Assembly: GCF_009741375.1 (NCBI RefSeq)
Contig: NZ_WOWP01000062.1
Coordinates: 1-64,000 of the forward strand
From: Flavobacterium rakeshii
GTDB lineage: Bacteria; Bacteroidota; Bacteroidia; Flavobacteriales; Flavobacteriaceae
Length of the DNA: 64,000 nt
Direction: 5' to 3'
Below are positions 26,303 to 35,704 of this stretch, in pieces; within the stretch, counting starts at the first letter, position 1; the number at the start of each line of letters is the position of its first letter. Position numbers and translations under genes: made by a program. The notes beneath the pieces are model-generated. The model was not told where the DNA came from and made no database searches. It saw only the letters and a list, made by a program, of their open reading frames with translations.

Positions 26303-28195
26303 ATGAAAAAATCAGTATTATTTGCACTTTTTGCCGTTTCGGGTTTATTTGCCCAAAACAACAACCCTAACCCGGGTTACTGGCAACAGCACGTAGATTA
26401 CAAAATGGACGTTTCCATGGACGTAAAAACCTACCGCTATACCGGAACACAGGAACTTGTTTATACTAACAACTCTCCCGATACGCTTCGCCGTGTATTT
26501 TATCATTTATACAACAATGCTTTCCAGCCGGGAAGTGAAATGGATGCCAGGCTGCAAACTATTGCCGACCCTGACGGAAGAATGGTAAAAAGCTTTAAGA
26601 GAGGTGAAGAAACCATTAAGGAAAGTCGTATTAGCACCCTAACTCCAGATCAGATAGGTTTCCTAAACATATCTAATTTCAAGCAGGATGGTTTAGATGC
26701 TAAAACTATTGTTGCAGGTACTGTACTGGAAGTAGATTTAGCGGCTCCTATACTACCCGGAAAATCAACCACTTTTAATTTGAGCTTTGAAGGACAGGTG
26801 CCCGAACAGGTACGCCGTTCAGGAAGAAACTCAACCGAAGGTGTAGCCCTTTCCATGACACAATGGTATCCAAAAATTGCCGAATACGATTTTGAAGGAT
26901 GGCATGCAGATCCATACATTGGTCGTGAGTTTCACGGTGTTTGGGGTGATTTTGACGTAAAAATTACTATTGACAAAGACTACACCATTGGTGGAACAGG
27001 CTACCTGCAAAACAAAAACGAAATTGGTAAAGGTTATGAAGACGAAGGTGTAAAAGTTAAACACCCAAGAAAAACCAAAACCCTTACCTGGCATTTTGTA
27101 GCACCAATGGTACACGATTTTGCATGGGGTGCTGATAAAGATTACATACACGACAAAATTATAGGGCCAAACGGTGTAGAACTGCATTTCTTCTACAAAG
27201 ACAACCCGGAGTACAATGAAAACTGGAAAAAGCTTCAGCCTAAAACAGCCGAGCTTCTGGCATTTTATAACGAAAACATAGGTCCTTATCCGTACAAACA
27301 ATACTCTGTTGTTCAGGGTGGCGACGGTGGTATGGAATATGCCATGTGTACACTTATTACAGGTAACCGCAGCTATGGTAGCCTTGTAGGTGTAACGGCT
27401 CACGAATTTGCTCACTCATGGTTCCAGCATATTTTAGCCTCAAACGAGTCTAAGCACGAATGGATGGATGAAGGCTTTACTTCTTTCATTAGTGATCTTG
27501 CTATGGAAACCGTGTTGCCTAACGACAAAAAAGAAAAACAGGCTCACCCCTGGACTGATGCCTACAGCAACTATTTCTATATGGTTTCTACAGGTAAAGA
27601 ACAGCCTTTAACTACACATGCCGACAGGTATTCACTTAATATGCTTTACGGTATATCGGCTTATAGTAAAGGGACTATTTTCCTTACCCAACTTATAGAT
27701 GTTATAGGTCAGGAAAATCTAATGAAAACCATTAAGCGTTACTACCACGATTATAAGTTTACCCACCCTACTCCGCTGGATATCATCCGTACCGCAGAGA
27801 AAGTATCGGGGGCTGAACTGGACTGGTATTTAACCGACTGGTGCCAAACCACAAATACTATTGATTACAGTATTAAAGATATTAGTGACAGTAATAACTC
27901 TACAACAGTTACACTGGAGCGTATAGGTATGATGCCAATGCCACTGGACCTTATTGTAGTTTATGAAGACGGTACTCAGGAAACGTACTATGTACCGCTT
28001 AGCTTAATGCACTACCAAAAAGACAATCCGTACGCTAATTTAAAGCGCACAGTACTTGCAAACTGGGACTGGGCACATACAACCTACCAATTCACCATAA
28101 ACAAGCCTAAATCGGCTATAAAGGTGATTATGATAGACCCTATGGAACTCATGGCCGACATAAATAAAGAAAACAACATTTATGTAAAGCAATAA
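26303..28195 (+). CDS. M1 family metallopeptidase
   Basis: The start is chosen at 26303 (MKKSVLFALFAVSGLFAQ, a signal peptide), giving 630 residues; the frame is open from 26264, but that ATG is within the upstream terminator. The zinc site is HEFAH at about 367-371 with the third ligand Glu in WMDEGF at about 390, exactly the HExxH-x18-E spacing of M1 aminopeptidases. The substrate-binding GGMEYA motif precedes it. It should act outside the cytoplasm, trimming peptides, possibly after the neighbouring S8 protease. A terminator follows. Confidence 0.93.
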   Translation: MKKSVLFALFAVSGLFAQNNNPNPGYWQQHVDYKMDVSMDVKTYRYTGTQELVYTNNSPDTLRRVFYHLYNNAFQPGSEMDARLQTIADPDGRMVKSFKRGEETIKESRISTLTPDQIGFLNISNFKQDGLDAKTIVAGTVLEVDLAAPILPGKSTTFNLSFEGQVPEQVRRSGRNSTEGVALSMTQWYPKIAEYDFEGWHADPYIGREFHGVWGDFDVKITIDKDYTIGGTGYLQNKNEIGKGYEDEGVKVKHPRKTKTLTWHFVAPMVHDFAWGADKDYIHDKIIGPNGVELHFFYKDNPEYNENWKKLQPKTAELLAFYNENIGPYPYKQYSVVQGGDGGMEYAMCTLITGNRSYGSLVGVTAHEFAHSWFQHILASNESKHEWMDEGFTSFISDLAMETVLPNDKKEKQAHPWTDAYSNYFYMVSTGKEQPLTTHADRYSLNMLYGISAYSKGTIFLTQLIDVIGQENLMKTIKRYYHDYKFTHPTPLDIIRTAEKVSGAELDWYLTDWCQTTNTIDYSIKDISDSNNSTTVTLERIGMMPMPLDLIVVYEDGTQETYYVPLSLMHYQKDNPYANLKRTVLANWDWAHTTYQFTINKPKSAIKVIMIDPMELMADINKENNIYVKQ

Positions 28196-28201
28196 TACAA
28201 G

Positions 28202-28227
28202 AAAGCCCTGCAAATGCAGGGCTTTTT
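28202..28227 (+). terminator. Terminator of the M1 peptidase gene
   Basis: The stem AAAGCCCTGC/GCAGGGCTTT with an AAAT loop is followed by a T run. Confidence 0.85.
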
Positions 28228-28236
28228 CATGATAAC

Positions 28237-28273
28237 AAAAAACCTCCGGAGAAATTAAGCCCGAAGGTTTTTT
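28237..28273 (-). terminator. Hairpin, probable terminator for the minus strand
   Basis: The stem AAAAAACCTCCGG/CCGAAGGTTTTTT has one mismatch and carries T runs for both directions. The plus-strand gene already has its own hairpin at 28202, so this one probably ends transcription coming from the S24 regulator side. Confidence 0.6.
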
Positions 28274-28341
28274 GAAACAGATAAAATAGAATCAAAAAAC
28301 ACTGCTTCTGTATAAATATATAGGCGCTAAAAACCAATCAA

Positions 28342-28428
28342 CTAAAAGTGTGTTACGGTTTTATGGTTATTAGCTGGTTCAGCCGTATTGTATTCTTTAA
28401 TTTCGATTTCAGTAAGTGTTGGCAACAC
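28342..28428 (-). CDS. Possible 28-residue small protein
   Basis: In the 412-bp gap between the M1 peptidase and the S24 regulator, a minus-strand frame from GTG at 28428 to TAG at 28342 encodes a hydrophilic peptide (begins MLPTLTEIEIKEYN, ends NNHKTVTHF). It has a purine-rich GAGAG just before the start, a weak -7-like TATACTTG at 28453-28460 and a terminator hairpin at 28237. Composition looks protein-like, but I recognise no family. It could be a real small gene, the tail of a lost gene, or chance. The rest of the gap (28429-28607) is AT-rich and shows nothing else. Confidence 0.3.
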   Translation of the reverse strand: MLPTLTEIEIKEYNTAEPANNHKTVTHF

Positions 28429-28607
28429 CTCTCGGTATTACTATTTTAAAAACAAGTATAATGCCTTAATCCTTAAACCAGAAAAAAACATTAAACACTA
28501 CTGTTTTACAGCGATTTAAACAAAAAACCATTTTTAACCCTAAATAAAAAATATTGGGGAAAAACGGGTAAAAATGTAGAAGGAAGGTGTGGATTTTTTG
28601 TAGAATA

Positions 28608-29306
28608 TTAGTTCATGGCATTCATCCTGATAGAAGCCTTAACCAAAGCCAATGCCCTGATTTTTGAAAGCTCAACTTCTTTTTCCTGATGGTGCCTGTT
28701 TTCGCTAACCAGTTTTACCATACCCGGCTCCTGTGAGCGTTGTATATATTTCACGGTGATGTACTCTTCACCGTCCATATCAATACTTATCAGGTACATT
28801 TCGCCCCAAAAAATACCGTTAACCATATCATTAACTTCCTTGTATAAAACAATATCGCCACTTTTAAGCAGTGGATACATACTGTCTCCGGTTACATAAA
28901 TTGCTCCGTCACACTTTGGAAGATGCGGTATGGAAATATGATCGGCCGGCGTTAATGCCTTATTGTTGCTGAATAACGGAACAAGACCCGCAACAGCCTC
29001 AAGATCATACAATGGTATTTGCTGCGATTCAATATTCCTGTCAGTTTTAAGTCGGTACGTTTTTACGGTATCCGGTGTTACAACCTCAACATCATTATTA
29101 AACATATCCCCTTCACCTGTTAATAACCACGACGGATTAAGATCCGGATATACTGAAAGAATTTTTTCAAGTACGTTAGAGCCAATACTCTTGGAGTCCT
29201 TTACTGCTTTGGAAATACTCCCTCGGCTCACATCTATACTATTTTCAAAGGCATAGTAACTAACTCCCTTAGCTTCTATGTACTGTTTTAATCGATCAGA
29301 AACCAT
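28608..29306 (-). CDS. XRE-type regulator with S24 peptidase domain
   Basis: 232 residues. N-terminal helix-turn-helix (about 1-60: YAFENSIDVSRGSISKAVKDS), a linker, then a LexA/CI-like S24 domain with the serine in VTGDSMYPLLKSGDIV and the catalytic lysine in EYITVKYIQR. Such proteins repress target genes and inactivate themselves by cleavage after a signal, often DNA damage. No prophage genes surround it, so it is probably a chromosomal regulator, which is common in Flavobacteria. It is divergent from rnpA. Confidence 0.9.
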   Translation of the reverse strand: MVSDRLKQYIEAKGVSYYAFENSIDVSRGSISKAVKDSKSIGSNVLEKILSVYPDLNPSWLLTGEGDMFNNDVEVVTPDTVKTYRLKTDRNIESQQIPLYDLEAVAGLVPLFSNNKALTPADHISIPHLPKCDGAIYVTGDSMYPLLKSGDIVLYKEVNDMVNGIFWGEMYLISIDMDGEEYITVKYIQRSQEPGMVKLVSENRHHQEKEVELSKIRALALVKASIRMNAMN

Positions 29307-29384
29307 AATAATGTATTTTTTTCTGTTACAATATTAAGAAAATTTTCTTAATTAAAGATAAACTGAAGCTGTTTTAAAAAAATG

Positions 29385-29392
29385 TACCTTTG
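29385..29392 (+). promoter_or_regulatory. -7 box of rnpA promoter
   Basis: TACCTTTG ends 8 bp before the rnpA ATG, so the predicted transcript would have almost no leader. Confidence 0.5.
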
Positions 29393-29400
29393 CCCCACTT

Positions 29401-29787
29401 ATGGAAAAAGGGAAGTTTACATATCCTAAAGAGGAAAAATTAAAAAGCAGAAACACGATAGACCTGATGTTTGCAGAAGGACGTTCGGTTTCAAAGTACC
29501 CTTTACGCTTAGTTTATGTACCCCTTCCCGAAAATGAACCCGGGCCAATAAAAATTGGCGTTTCGGTTTCAAAAAGGCATTTTAAAAAGGCTGTAGACAG
29601 AAATTATTTTAAACGCTTACTTCGCGAAACTTACCGCCACAATAAACAACTGTTACTTGAAAATCAGCCGCAACCTTATGCCTACATGCTGATGTACCAA
29701 ACTAAAGACCGTTTATCTTTTGAGGAAATAAACACCAAAACGGTACAGCTGTTTGAAAAATTCATAGCTCAGATTACCGCGCAATAA
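29401..29787 (+). CDS. rnpA: Ribonuclease P protein component
   Basis: 128 residues. RnpA is the protein cofactor that helps the RNase P RNA remove 5' leaders from tRNA precursors. The conserved RNR motif is in KKAVDRNYFKRLLRETYR, preceded by KIGVSVSKRHFKKA. It is not beside rpmH, its usual bacterial neighbour, but precedes a DUF4349 lipoprotein and an S41 protease, an arrangement I associate with Flavobacteria. Confidence 0.95.
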   Translation: MEKGKFTYPKEEKLKSRNTIDLMFAEGRSVSKYPLRLVYVPLPENEPGPIKIGVSVSKRHFKKAVDRNYFKRLLRETYRHNKQLLLENQPQPYAYMLMYQTKDRLSFEEINTKTVQLFEKFIAQITAQ

Positions 29788-29854
29788 ACTGTTTTTTAAC
29801 ATTTTGTAATATTCGTAAAGGTTTTTACGTTTTTAACAAAAAACACCTTTACTT

Positions 29855-30688
29855 ATGAAAAAATTTCTTTTTGCTTTTAGTCTTGTCGCCTTACTTATTT
29901 CATGTAAAAAATCTGTTGAAGGCGTAGACAATATGATATTATATGATGATGCAGTTGCGGTGGAAGAAACTTCTCCGGCTTATGAAATCAAATATAAGTC
30001 TATAGAGGGAGGTGTAGCCAGAACCGTTGAAACTGAAGCGAAAATCATTAAAACCGCTACCCTACGTTTTGAAACACAAAACCTTGTAACTACTGCCGGC
30101 AATATAAAACAGGCTATTGGTAAATTTAATGGACAGGTACAGAGTGATGAAGAAAGAAATGAATACAACACAGTAAGCCGTTCGCTTACCATAAGAGTAC
30201 CTAACCAATCGTTTGACAATTTTATAGATGAAATCAGTAAAGGAGTATCGTACTTTGACAGAAAAGAAATTTCATCCCGCGACGTTACCGAAGAGTATAT
30301 TGATACTCAATCCCGCATAAAAACCAAAAAAGCGCTGGAAGAACGCTATTTGGAACTGCTTAAAAAAGCCAATAAGGTTTCGGAAATGTTGGAAATAGAA
30401 AAGGAACTCTCTGAAATACGTGAGGAAATCGAATCAAAACAGGCACGTTTACAGTATTTGGAAAACCAGGTTTCATACAGTACGGTTTACATTTATTTTT
30501 ACAAAACCGTTGCCGAAAAACAGGGCGCCACAGTATCATATGGCGCAAAACTGGGCAATGCGCTTAAATCAGGGTTTAACTCACTTTCAAGTTTCTTTAT
30601 CGGTTTAATCCAAATTTGGCCTTTTATCCTTATTTTCGTAATTGTGTTTATTTTAATCAGAAGACGAATCAAAAGAAAAAAACAATAA
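29855..30688 (+). CDS. DUF4349 lipoprotein
   Basis: 277 residues. A lipoprotein signal (LLISCKKS, Cys near 17) is followed by a DUF4349 domain with the motif NEYNTVSRSLTIRVPNQSFDNF and a coiled-coil stretch (about 150-200, rich in E, K and L). A C-terminal membrane helix (IWPFILIFVIVFILI) precedes a basic tail. It is thus tethered at both ends in or at the membrane. The function is not known. It lies 67 bp after rnpA and 4 bp before the S41 gene. Confidence 0.88.
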   Translation: MKKFLFAFSLVALLISCKKSVEGVDNMILYDDAVAVEETSPAYEIKYKSIEGGVARTVETEAKIIKTATLRFETQNLVTTAGNIKQAIGKFNGQVQSDEERNEYNTVSRSLTIRVPNQSFDNFIDEISKGVSYFDRKEISSRDVTEEYIDTQSRIKTKKALEERYLELLKKANKVSEMLEIEKELSEIREEIESKQARLQYLENQVSYSTVYIYFYKTVAEKQGATVSYGAKLGNALKSGFNSLSSFFIGLIQIWPFILIFVIVFILIRRRIKRKKQ

Positions 30689-30692
30689 TAGT

Positions 30693-32330
30693 ATGCTATC
30701 CAAACTAAAAAGAAAATATGTTATCCCGGTAGTTGCAGTTGCTTTTCTGTTTGTTGGGGCAAGCTTTAAAAACGATTTCTTTGAAATCGCAAAGCAAATA
30801 GAAATATTTACAACCCTGTTTAAAACGGTTAACGTTAACTATGTAGACGAGACCAACCCCGGCGAACTTATGGATATTGCCATAAAAAACATGCTGGCAG
30901 ACCTTGACCCATACACCGTTTATTTTAACGAACAGGATGTGGCCAAATTTAAAATAAATAACACTGGTGAATATACCGGTATTGGTGCGCTTATTACACG
31001 TAAAGAGGGAAGGCTTATAATAAAAGAACCTTACAAGGACTACCCTGCCGATAAAGCCGGACTGAAAGCAGGAGATGAAATTATCCAGATTGGCGATGTA
31101 AACCTTGTTGATTTTAAAGAAGATGCCGGAGAACTTTTAAAAGGAACAAAAAATACAAGTATAGATATTAAATACCTGCGTCAGGGTAAAACATTAAGTA
31201 CAAAACTGATACTTACTGAAGTAGACCTTAATGCTGTGCCTTACTATGCAATGGTAGATGCTACAACCGGATATATTGTACTTTCTCAGTTTAATGCAAA
31301 AGCATCATCTGAAACTAAAGAGGCACTACTTGATCTTAAAAAACAGGGAGCCACAAAAATCATTCTTGACCTTAGGGGTAACCCGGGCGGATTATTAGGC
31401 GAAGCAGTAAACATTTGTAACCTGTTCCTTCCTAAGGATGAAACTATTGTAACCACTAAATCTAAAAATGAAAAATACAATAACGTATACAAAACGCAGC
31501 GCGCTCCTATTGATACCGAGATTCCGCTTGTGGTTATAGTAAACGGTAAAAGTGCCTCTGCTTCAGAAATTGTTTCGGGAGCTCTTCAGGATCTGGACCG
31601 TGCTGTTGTTGTAGGTAGCAGGAGTTTTGGTAAAGGTTTGGTTCAGCGTCCGCTTGAACTTACTTACGGCACACAGGTAAAGGTTACCATTTCACGTTAC
31701 TACACTCCTTCAGGTCGTGGTATACAAGCGCTTGATTACACCCATAAAGATGCCGACGGTAAAGCCATAAGAATAGACCAAAAAGACTACAATGCCTTTA
31801 AAACCCGCAACGGGCGTACGGTTTATGATGGTGGCGGTATATTACCTGATGTAGTTATGGAAGAAAGCAAACAAAGCTCTATTGCCGATGCCTTACAGCG
31901 TAATGATGCCATTTTTAATTATGTAACTGATTATTACTACAAGCACCCTAATCAGGGTACTGCAATACCAACATTTAGTGATGCCGACTATAACGGATTC
32001 AAACAGTTTTTGAAAACAACCAATTTTGATTTTGATACCGAAACCGAAAAATCACTAAAAGCAACGCTGGAAATAGCTAAAAAAGAAAAGGTAGATGAAA
32101 CTATTGCTGCTGAATACAATCAGCTGCTTGCTGCACTTAAAAAGAGTGAAGAAAAGGAACTTGACCAGAACAAAGAAGAGATCAAAAAACTGATTGTAGA
32201 CGACATTATAACCAGATACCAATACAAAGAAGGACTTTATAAATACTACACTACGAGCAATCCGGAGATTAAAAAAGCGACTGATTTACTCAAAAATTCA
32301 GCGGAGTATAATAAAATTCTTTCAAAATAA
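30693..32330 (+). CDS. S41 family C-terminal processing peptidase
   Basis: 545 residues. A single N-terminal membrane anchor, a PDZ domain (about 85-170, with GLKAGDEIIQIGDVNLVD), then the S41 catalytic core: LDLRGNPGGLLGEAV, the serine in NGKSASASEIVSGAL and the lysine in GSRSFGKGLVQ. Such proteases trim or degrade periplasmic proteins from their C-termini. It starts 4 bp after the DUF4349 gene and ends at a terminator at 32338. Confidence 0.94.
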   Translation: MLSKLKRKYVIPVVAVAFLFVGASFKNDFFEIAKQIEIFTTLFKTVNVNYVDETNPGELMDIAIKNMLADLDPYTVYFNEQDVAKFKINNTGEYTGIGALITRKEGRLIIKEPYKDYPADKAGLKAGDEIIQIGDVNLVDFKEDAGELLKGTKNTSIDIKYLRQGKTLSTKLILTEVDLNAVPYYAMVDATTGYIVLSQFNAKASSETKEALLDLKKQGATKIILDLRGNPGGLLGEAVNICNLFLPKDETIVTTKSKNEKYNNVYKTQRAPIDTEIPLVVIVNGKSASASEIVSGALQDLDRAVVVGSRSFGKGLVQRPLELTYGTQVKVTISRYYTPSGRGIQALDYTHKDADGKAIRIDQKDYNAFKTRNGRTVYDGGGILPDVVMEESKQSSIADALQRNDAIFNYVTDYYYKHPNQGTAIPTFSDADYNGFKQFLKTTNFDFDTETEKSLKATLEIAKKEKVDETIAAEYNQLLAALKKSEEKELDQNKEEIKKLIVDDIITRYQYKEGLYKYYTTSNPEIKKATDLLKNSAEYNKILSK

Positions 32331-32337
32331 AAGCCTG

Positions 32338-32373
32338 AAAATCCTCATACTTAACCGTATGGGGATTTTTTTT
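32338..32373 (+). terminator. Terminator of the rnpA-S41 run
   Basis: The stem AAATCCTCATAC/GTATGGGGATTT has one mismatch and is followed by eight T. Confidence 0.75.
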
Positions 32374-32398
32374 AGGTTAAATATCTTACATACATTTA

Positions 32399-32426
32399 TT
32401 GATTTTTATAAAAACGTATACCTTTG
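32399..32426 (+). promoter_or_regulatory. kup promoter
   Basis: TTG (32399-32401) and TACCTTTG (32419-32426) are 17 bp apart, a little short of the usual 19-20. The GTG start of kup follows 21 bp later. Confidence 0.5.
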
Positions 32427-32447
32427 CGGTTTTAATTTATTGTTATC

Positions 32448-34421
32448 GTGAGCAGTAGTCACAAACATTTGAACAAAGTAACTCTAGGCGGACTAATAGT
32501 TACTTTAGGTATTATTTACGGAGATATAGGTACGTCACCCCTGTATGTAATGAAAGCCATAATGGGCGAACTGCCTATACAGGAAGAAGTAGTACTTGGA
32601 GCGTTATCCTGTATATTCTGGACACTTACACTGCAAACCACAGTAAAATATGTTATACTTACCCTACAGGCAGATAACAAAGGGGAAGGTGGTATTTTCT
32701 CACTCTACACACTGGTAAAACGATTAAAAAAACGCGGACTTATTGTCCCGGCCATCATTGGTGGTAGTGCCCTGCTTGCCGATGGTATCATAACACCACC
32801 TATCTCGGTTTCTTCAGCTATTGAAGGACTTCGCATTTACAATCCGGATATCGATACAGTACCTATCGTTATAGGTATTCTTTTCATATTATTTGCTATT
32901 CAGCGCTTTGGAACCAAACTGGTTGGTAAATTCTTTGGACCAATGATGCTAATATGGTTTGGTATGCTGGGTATATTGGGTATAATCCCACTGGTATCTA
33001 ACATCGCTGTTCTAAAAGCATTAAACCCTTACTATGCCATACACCTGCTAAGTATACACCATGAAGGCTTTTATGTGCTGGGCTTTGTTTTCCTTTGTAC
33101 CACAGGAGCTGAGGCTCTTTATAGCGACATGGGGCACTGCGGGCGCAGCAACATCAGGATAAGCTGGGGCTTTGTAAAAAGTATGCTGGTTTTAAACTAT
33201 TTTGGGCAGGGAACTTACCTAATATCACATTCGGGTAAAACCCTTTCACAGTTAAGTCATAATTCCAACCCTGGTAACCCGTTCTATTTACTAATGCCAG
33301 ACTGGTTTGTACCTGTTGGTATCGCTATTGCCACATCGGCCGCAGTTATCGCGTCTCAGGCATTAATTAGCGGATCGTTCACGCTTATAAGTGAAGCCAT
33401 GCGACTTAACTTCTGGCCTAAAGTATCGGTTAAATTCCCTACAGAACTAAGAGGACAATTGTACATACCATCGGTAAACTGGTTGTTGTTTTTGGGCTGT
33501 GTATTTGTGGTACTGCACTTTAGGGAATCGGGCAATATGGAAGCTGCATATGGTTTAGCCATTGTACTTTGTATGATAATGACCACTACCCTATTAGGCT
33601 ACTATATGGTAATGAAACGTTACAACCCTATACTGATACTATTTACCGTAATGGTATATTTTTCAATAGAAATTTCATTTTTTATTGCTAATATCAGTAA
33701 GTTTACTCACGGAGGTTACGTATCACTCATAATCGCCGGACTGCTTTCCACTATAATGGCAGTTTGGTTTACCGCTAAAAAGATACGTAGTGAATACACA
33801 GAATTCACGAAAATTGATAATTACAAAAGCGTATTGGCTGACCTGAGTAATGACAAGTCCATACCAAAATATGCAACCCACCTGGTATACTTAACCAATG
33901 CTCAGTTTAGCGATGAGATTGAATCGAAAATTATTTATTCGATATTACAAAAACGCCCTAAACGCGCCGATATTTACTGGTTTGTTCACGTAAACGTGGT
34001 AGACGAACCTTACCGTATGGATTATCGCGTTAGGGAAATAATGAAGGACGATGTGATAAGGGTTGACTTTTATCTTGGTTTCCGTGTGGCGCCAAGGGTT
34101 AACCTTATGTTTAAAAACGTTGTAAAAGACATGGTGAAAAACGGAGAGGTAGATATTACCAGCCGTTATGAGTCCCTAAACCGTAACAATGTAATTGGTG
34201 ATTTTAAGTTTGTGATTATCGAGAAGTTCCTGTCTTATGACAACGATTTGCCTTGGTATGAAAGAATTATTCTTGACATATACTTTATCCTTAAAAAGGT
34301 GAGCCTTACAGAAGGACGTGCTTTCGGGCTGGACAACAGTTCGGTAAAAGTAGAGCAGTTCCCTATTGTAATTCACCCGCCTGAGGATTTGCATCTGACA
34401 AGAGTTGATGATCCTAACTAA
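32448..34421 (+). CDS. kup: Kup-type potassium uptake permease
   Basis: 657 residues with a GTG start (VSSSHKHLNKVTLGGLIVTLG). The N-terminal half has about twelve membrane helices with the family motifs YGDIGTSPLYVMKA and DNKGEGGIFSLY; the C-terminal cytosolic domain of about 200 residues is typical of KUP/HAK/KT transporters. It imports K+ with protons. It is followed 9 bp later by the double-OmpA gene. Confidence 0.95.
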   Translation: MSSSHKHLNKVTLGGLIVTLGIIYGDIGTSPLYVMKAIMGELPIQEEVVLGALSCIFWTLTLQTTVKYVILTLQADNKGEGGIFSLYTLVKRLKKRGLIVPAIIGGSALLADGIITPPISVSSAIEGLRIYNPDIDTVPIVIGILFILFAIQRFGTKLVGKFFGPMMLIWFGMLGILGIIPLVSNIAVLKALNPYYAIHLLSIHHEGFYVLGFVFLCTTGAEALYSDMGHCGRSNIRISWGFVKSMLVLNYFGQGTYLISHSGKTLSQLSHNSNPGNPFYLLMPDWFVPVGIAIATSAAVIASQALISGSFTLISEAMRLNFWPKVSVKFPTELRGQLYIPSVNWLLFLGCVFVVLHFRESGNMEAAYGLAIVLCMIMTTTLLGYYMVMKRYNPILILFTVMVYFSIEISFFIANISKFTHGGYVSLIIAGLLSTIMAVWFTAKKIRSEYTEFTKIDNYKSVLADLSNDKSIPKYATHLVYLTNAQFSDEIESKIIYSILQKRPKRADIYWFVHVNVVDEPYRMDYRVREIMKDDVIRVDFYLGFRVAPRVNLMFKNVVKDMVKNGEVDITSRYESLNRNNVIGDFKFVIIEKFLSYDNDLPWYERIILDIYFILKKVSLTEGRAFGLDNSSVKVEQFPIVIHPPEDLHLTRVDDPN

Positions 34422-34430
34422 AATTTACAA

Positions 34431-35249
34431 ATGAAACCTTTTATCTGCATCTTATTATTACTATTACTACCCAAAATCTCATTTTCACAGGAGGAGCTCG
34501 TACACTCTGTTTACTTTGAATTTGATAAGTTTAACCTCGATGAAAAACAGGCTAACGATGTAGTTGGCTTTATTACAGCATTAGATACTACCCGTGTGGA
34601 AAGCATCCAGATTTTTGGGTACTGTGACGACCGTGGTAAAGACGAATACAACTACAAACTGTCTAACAACCGTGCCAATACGATTAAAGACAAACTTGTT
34701 TCAAAAGGCATAAAAAACAAGATTATCGTTACCATTGAAGGTCGTGGCAGGATTTTACTTGAAGAGGATATTGATAACGTATCGGAAGCGCGTTCTAAAA
34801 ACAGACGTGTGGATGTACTGGTAAACTTTAAACCATTACCTCCTCCTCCGTTAGATCCCGGAGTTTATGACGCTATTAAACCGGAAATGGTTGTAGGAGA
34901 CAGAATAATTTTACGCAACATTCTTTTTGATCGCGGCAGCAGTAAACTTAAACTTTCTACCCGTAAGGAACTGGACAAAATAGCACGCATACTGCACAAA
35001 TACAAAAACCTTCAGTTCGAAATACAGGGACATGTTTGCTGTACGCCAACTTTCCAAAAGGAAGCTATAGATAAGGATACCAAAAAAAGGGAATTATCTA
35101 AAAACCGTGCCTATGCAGTTTATAAATATCTTGTGTCTAAAAAAATTCCGGCAAGGAGAATGACATACAAAGGCTACGGAAATACCCAGTCATTAGGCAA
35201 AGGTTCTGAATTTGACCGTCGTGTGGAGTTCCTTATCACAAAGGTATAA
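34431..35249 (+). CDS. OmpA-family protein with two peptidoglycan-binding-like domains
   Basis: 272 residues: a signal peptide ending near SFSQ, then two OmpA C-terminal-type domains in tandem and no beta barrel. Domain 1 (about 24-130) has VYFEFDKFNLDE and FGYCDDRGKDEYN...NNRA. Domain 2 (about 150-272) has ILFDRGSSKLKL, IQGHVCCTPTF and KNRAYAVYKYLV...YKGYGN. Such domains bind peptidoglycan; two copies could bridge glycan strands. Domain 2 has adjacent cysteines and a lengthened loop. It is probably cotranscribed with kup. Confidence 0.88.
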   Translation: MKPFICILLLLLLPKISFSQEELVHSVYFEFDKFNLDEKQANDVVGFITALDTTRVESIQIFGYCDDRGKDEYNYKLSNNRANTIKDKLVSKGIKNKIIVTIEGRGRILLEEDIDNVSEARSKNRRVDVLVNFKPLPPPPLDPGVYDAIKPEMVVGDRIILRNILFDRGSSKLKLSTRKELDKIARILHKYKNLQFEIQGHVCCTPTFQKEAIDKDTKKRELSKNRAYAVYKYLVSKKIPARRMTYKGYGNTQSLGKGSEFDRRVEFLITKV

Positions 35250-35251
35250 AC

Positions 35252-35704
35252 CTAAACAAAAGATAAATTCATCTCAATATGGGGAATGCCGTCTTCAAGA
35301 TAGCCTTCCCCCTGTTGTATAAATCCGTGTGATTCATAAAACTTTTTAAGGTATAGCTGTGCAGAGATGGTTACCTCTTTGGCATTATAGTGTGTTTTTA
35401 TGGCTTGTAATGATTCTTTTATCAAATCATGACCCCATTTACGGTCGCGGTATTTTTCGCTTATTACAACCCTTCCTATTGAGGCGTTTTGAAAATAATC
35501 GCCTGGTTCAAACAAACGGGCATAAGCCACAACAGTATTATCAAACATGCCTAAAACATGAATTGCCTTTGTGTCTTTACCATCTACATCCTGATATACG
35601 CAGTTTTGTTCTACTACAAACACCTCACTGCGCAATTGCAGGGATTCGTATAGTTCAGAAAGAGAAAGCTCGTTAAATCGCTTTATTTTGAATATTGGCT
35701 TCAT
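35252..35704 (-). CDS. GNAT N-acetyltransferase, ElaA-like
   Basis: 150 residues of a single GNAT domain. The N-terminal LYESLQLRSEVFVVEQNCVY and the acetyl-CoA loop RVVISEKYRDRKWGHDLI match the ElaA group. It acetylates an unknown small molecule or protein in the cytosol. Its start overlaps the stop of the DUF4837 gene by 4 bp, and the gene is convergent with the OmpA gene, 2 bp away. Confidence 0.9.
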   Translation of the reverse strand: MKPIFKIKRFNELSLSELYESLQLRSEVFVVEQNCVYQDVDGKDTKAIHVLGMFDNTVVAYARLFEPGDYFQNASIGRVVISEKYRDRKWGHDLIKESLQAIKTHYNAKEVTISAQLYLKKFYESHGFIQQGEGYLEDGIPHIEMNLSFV

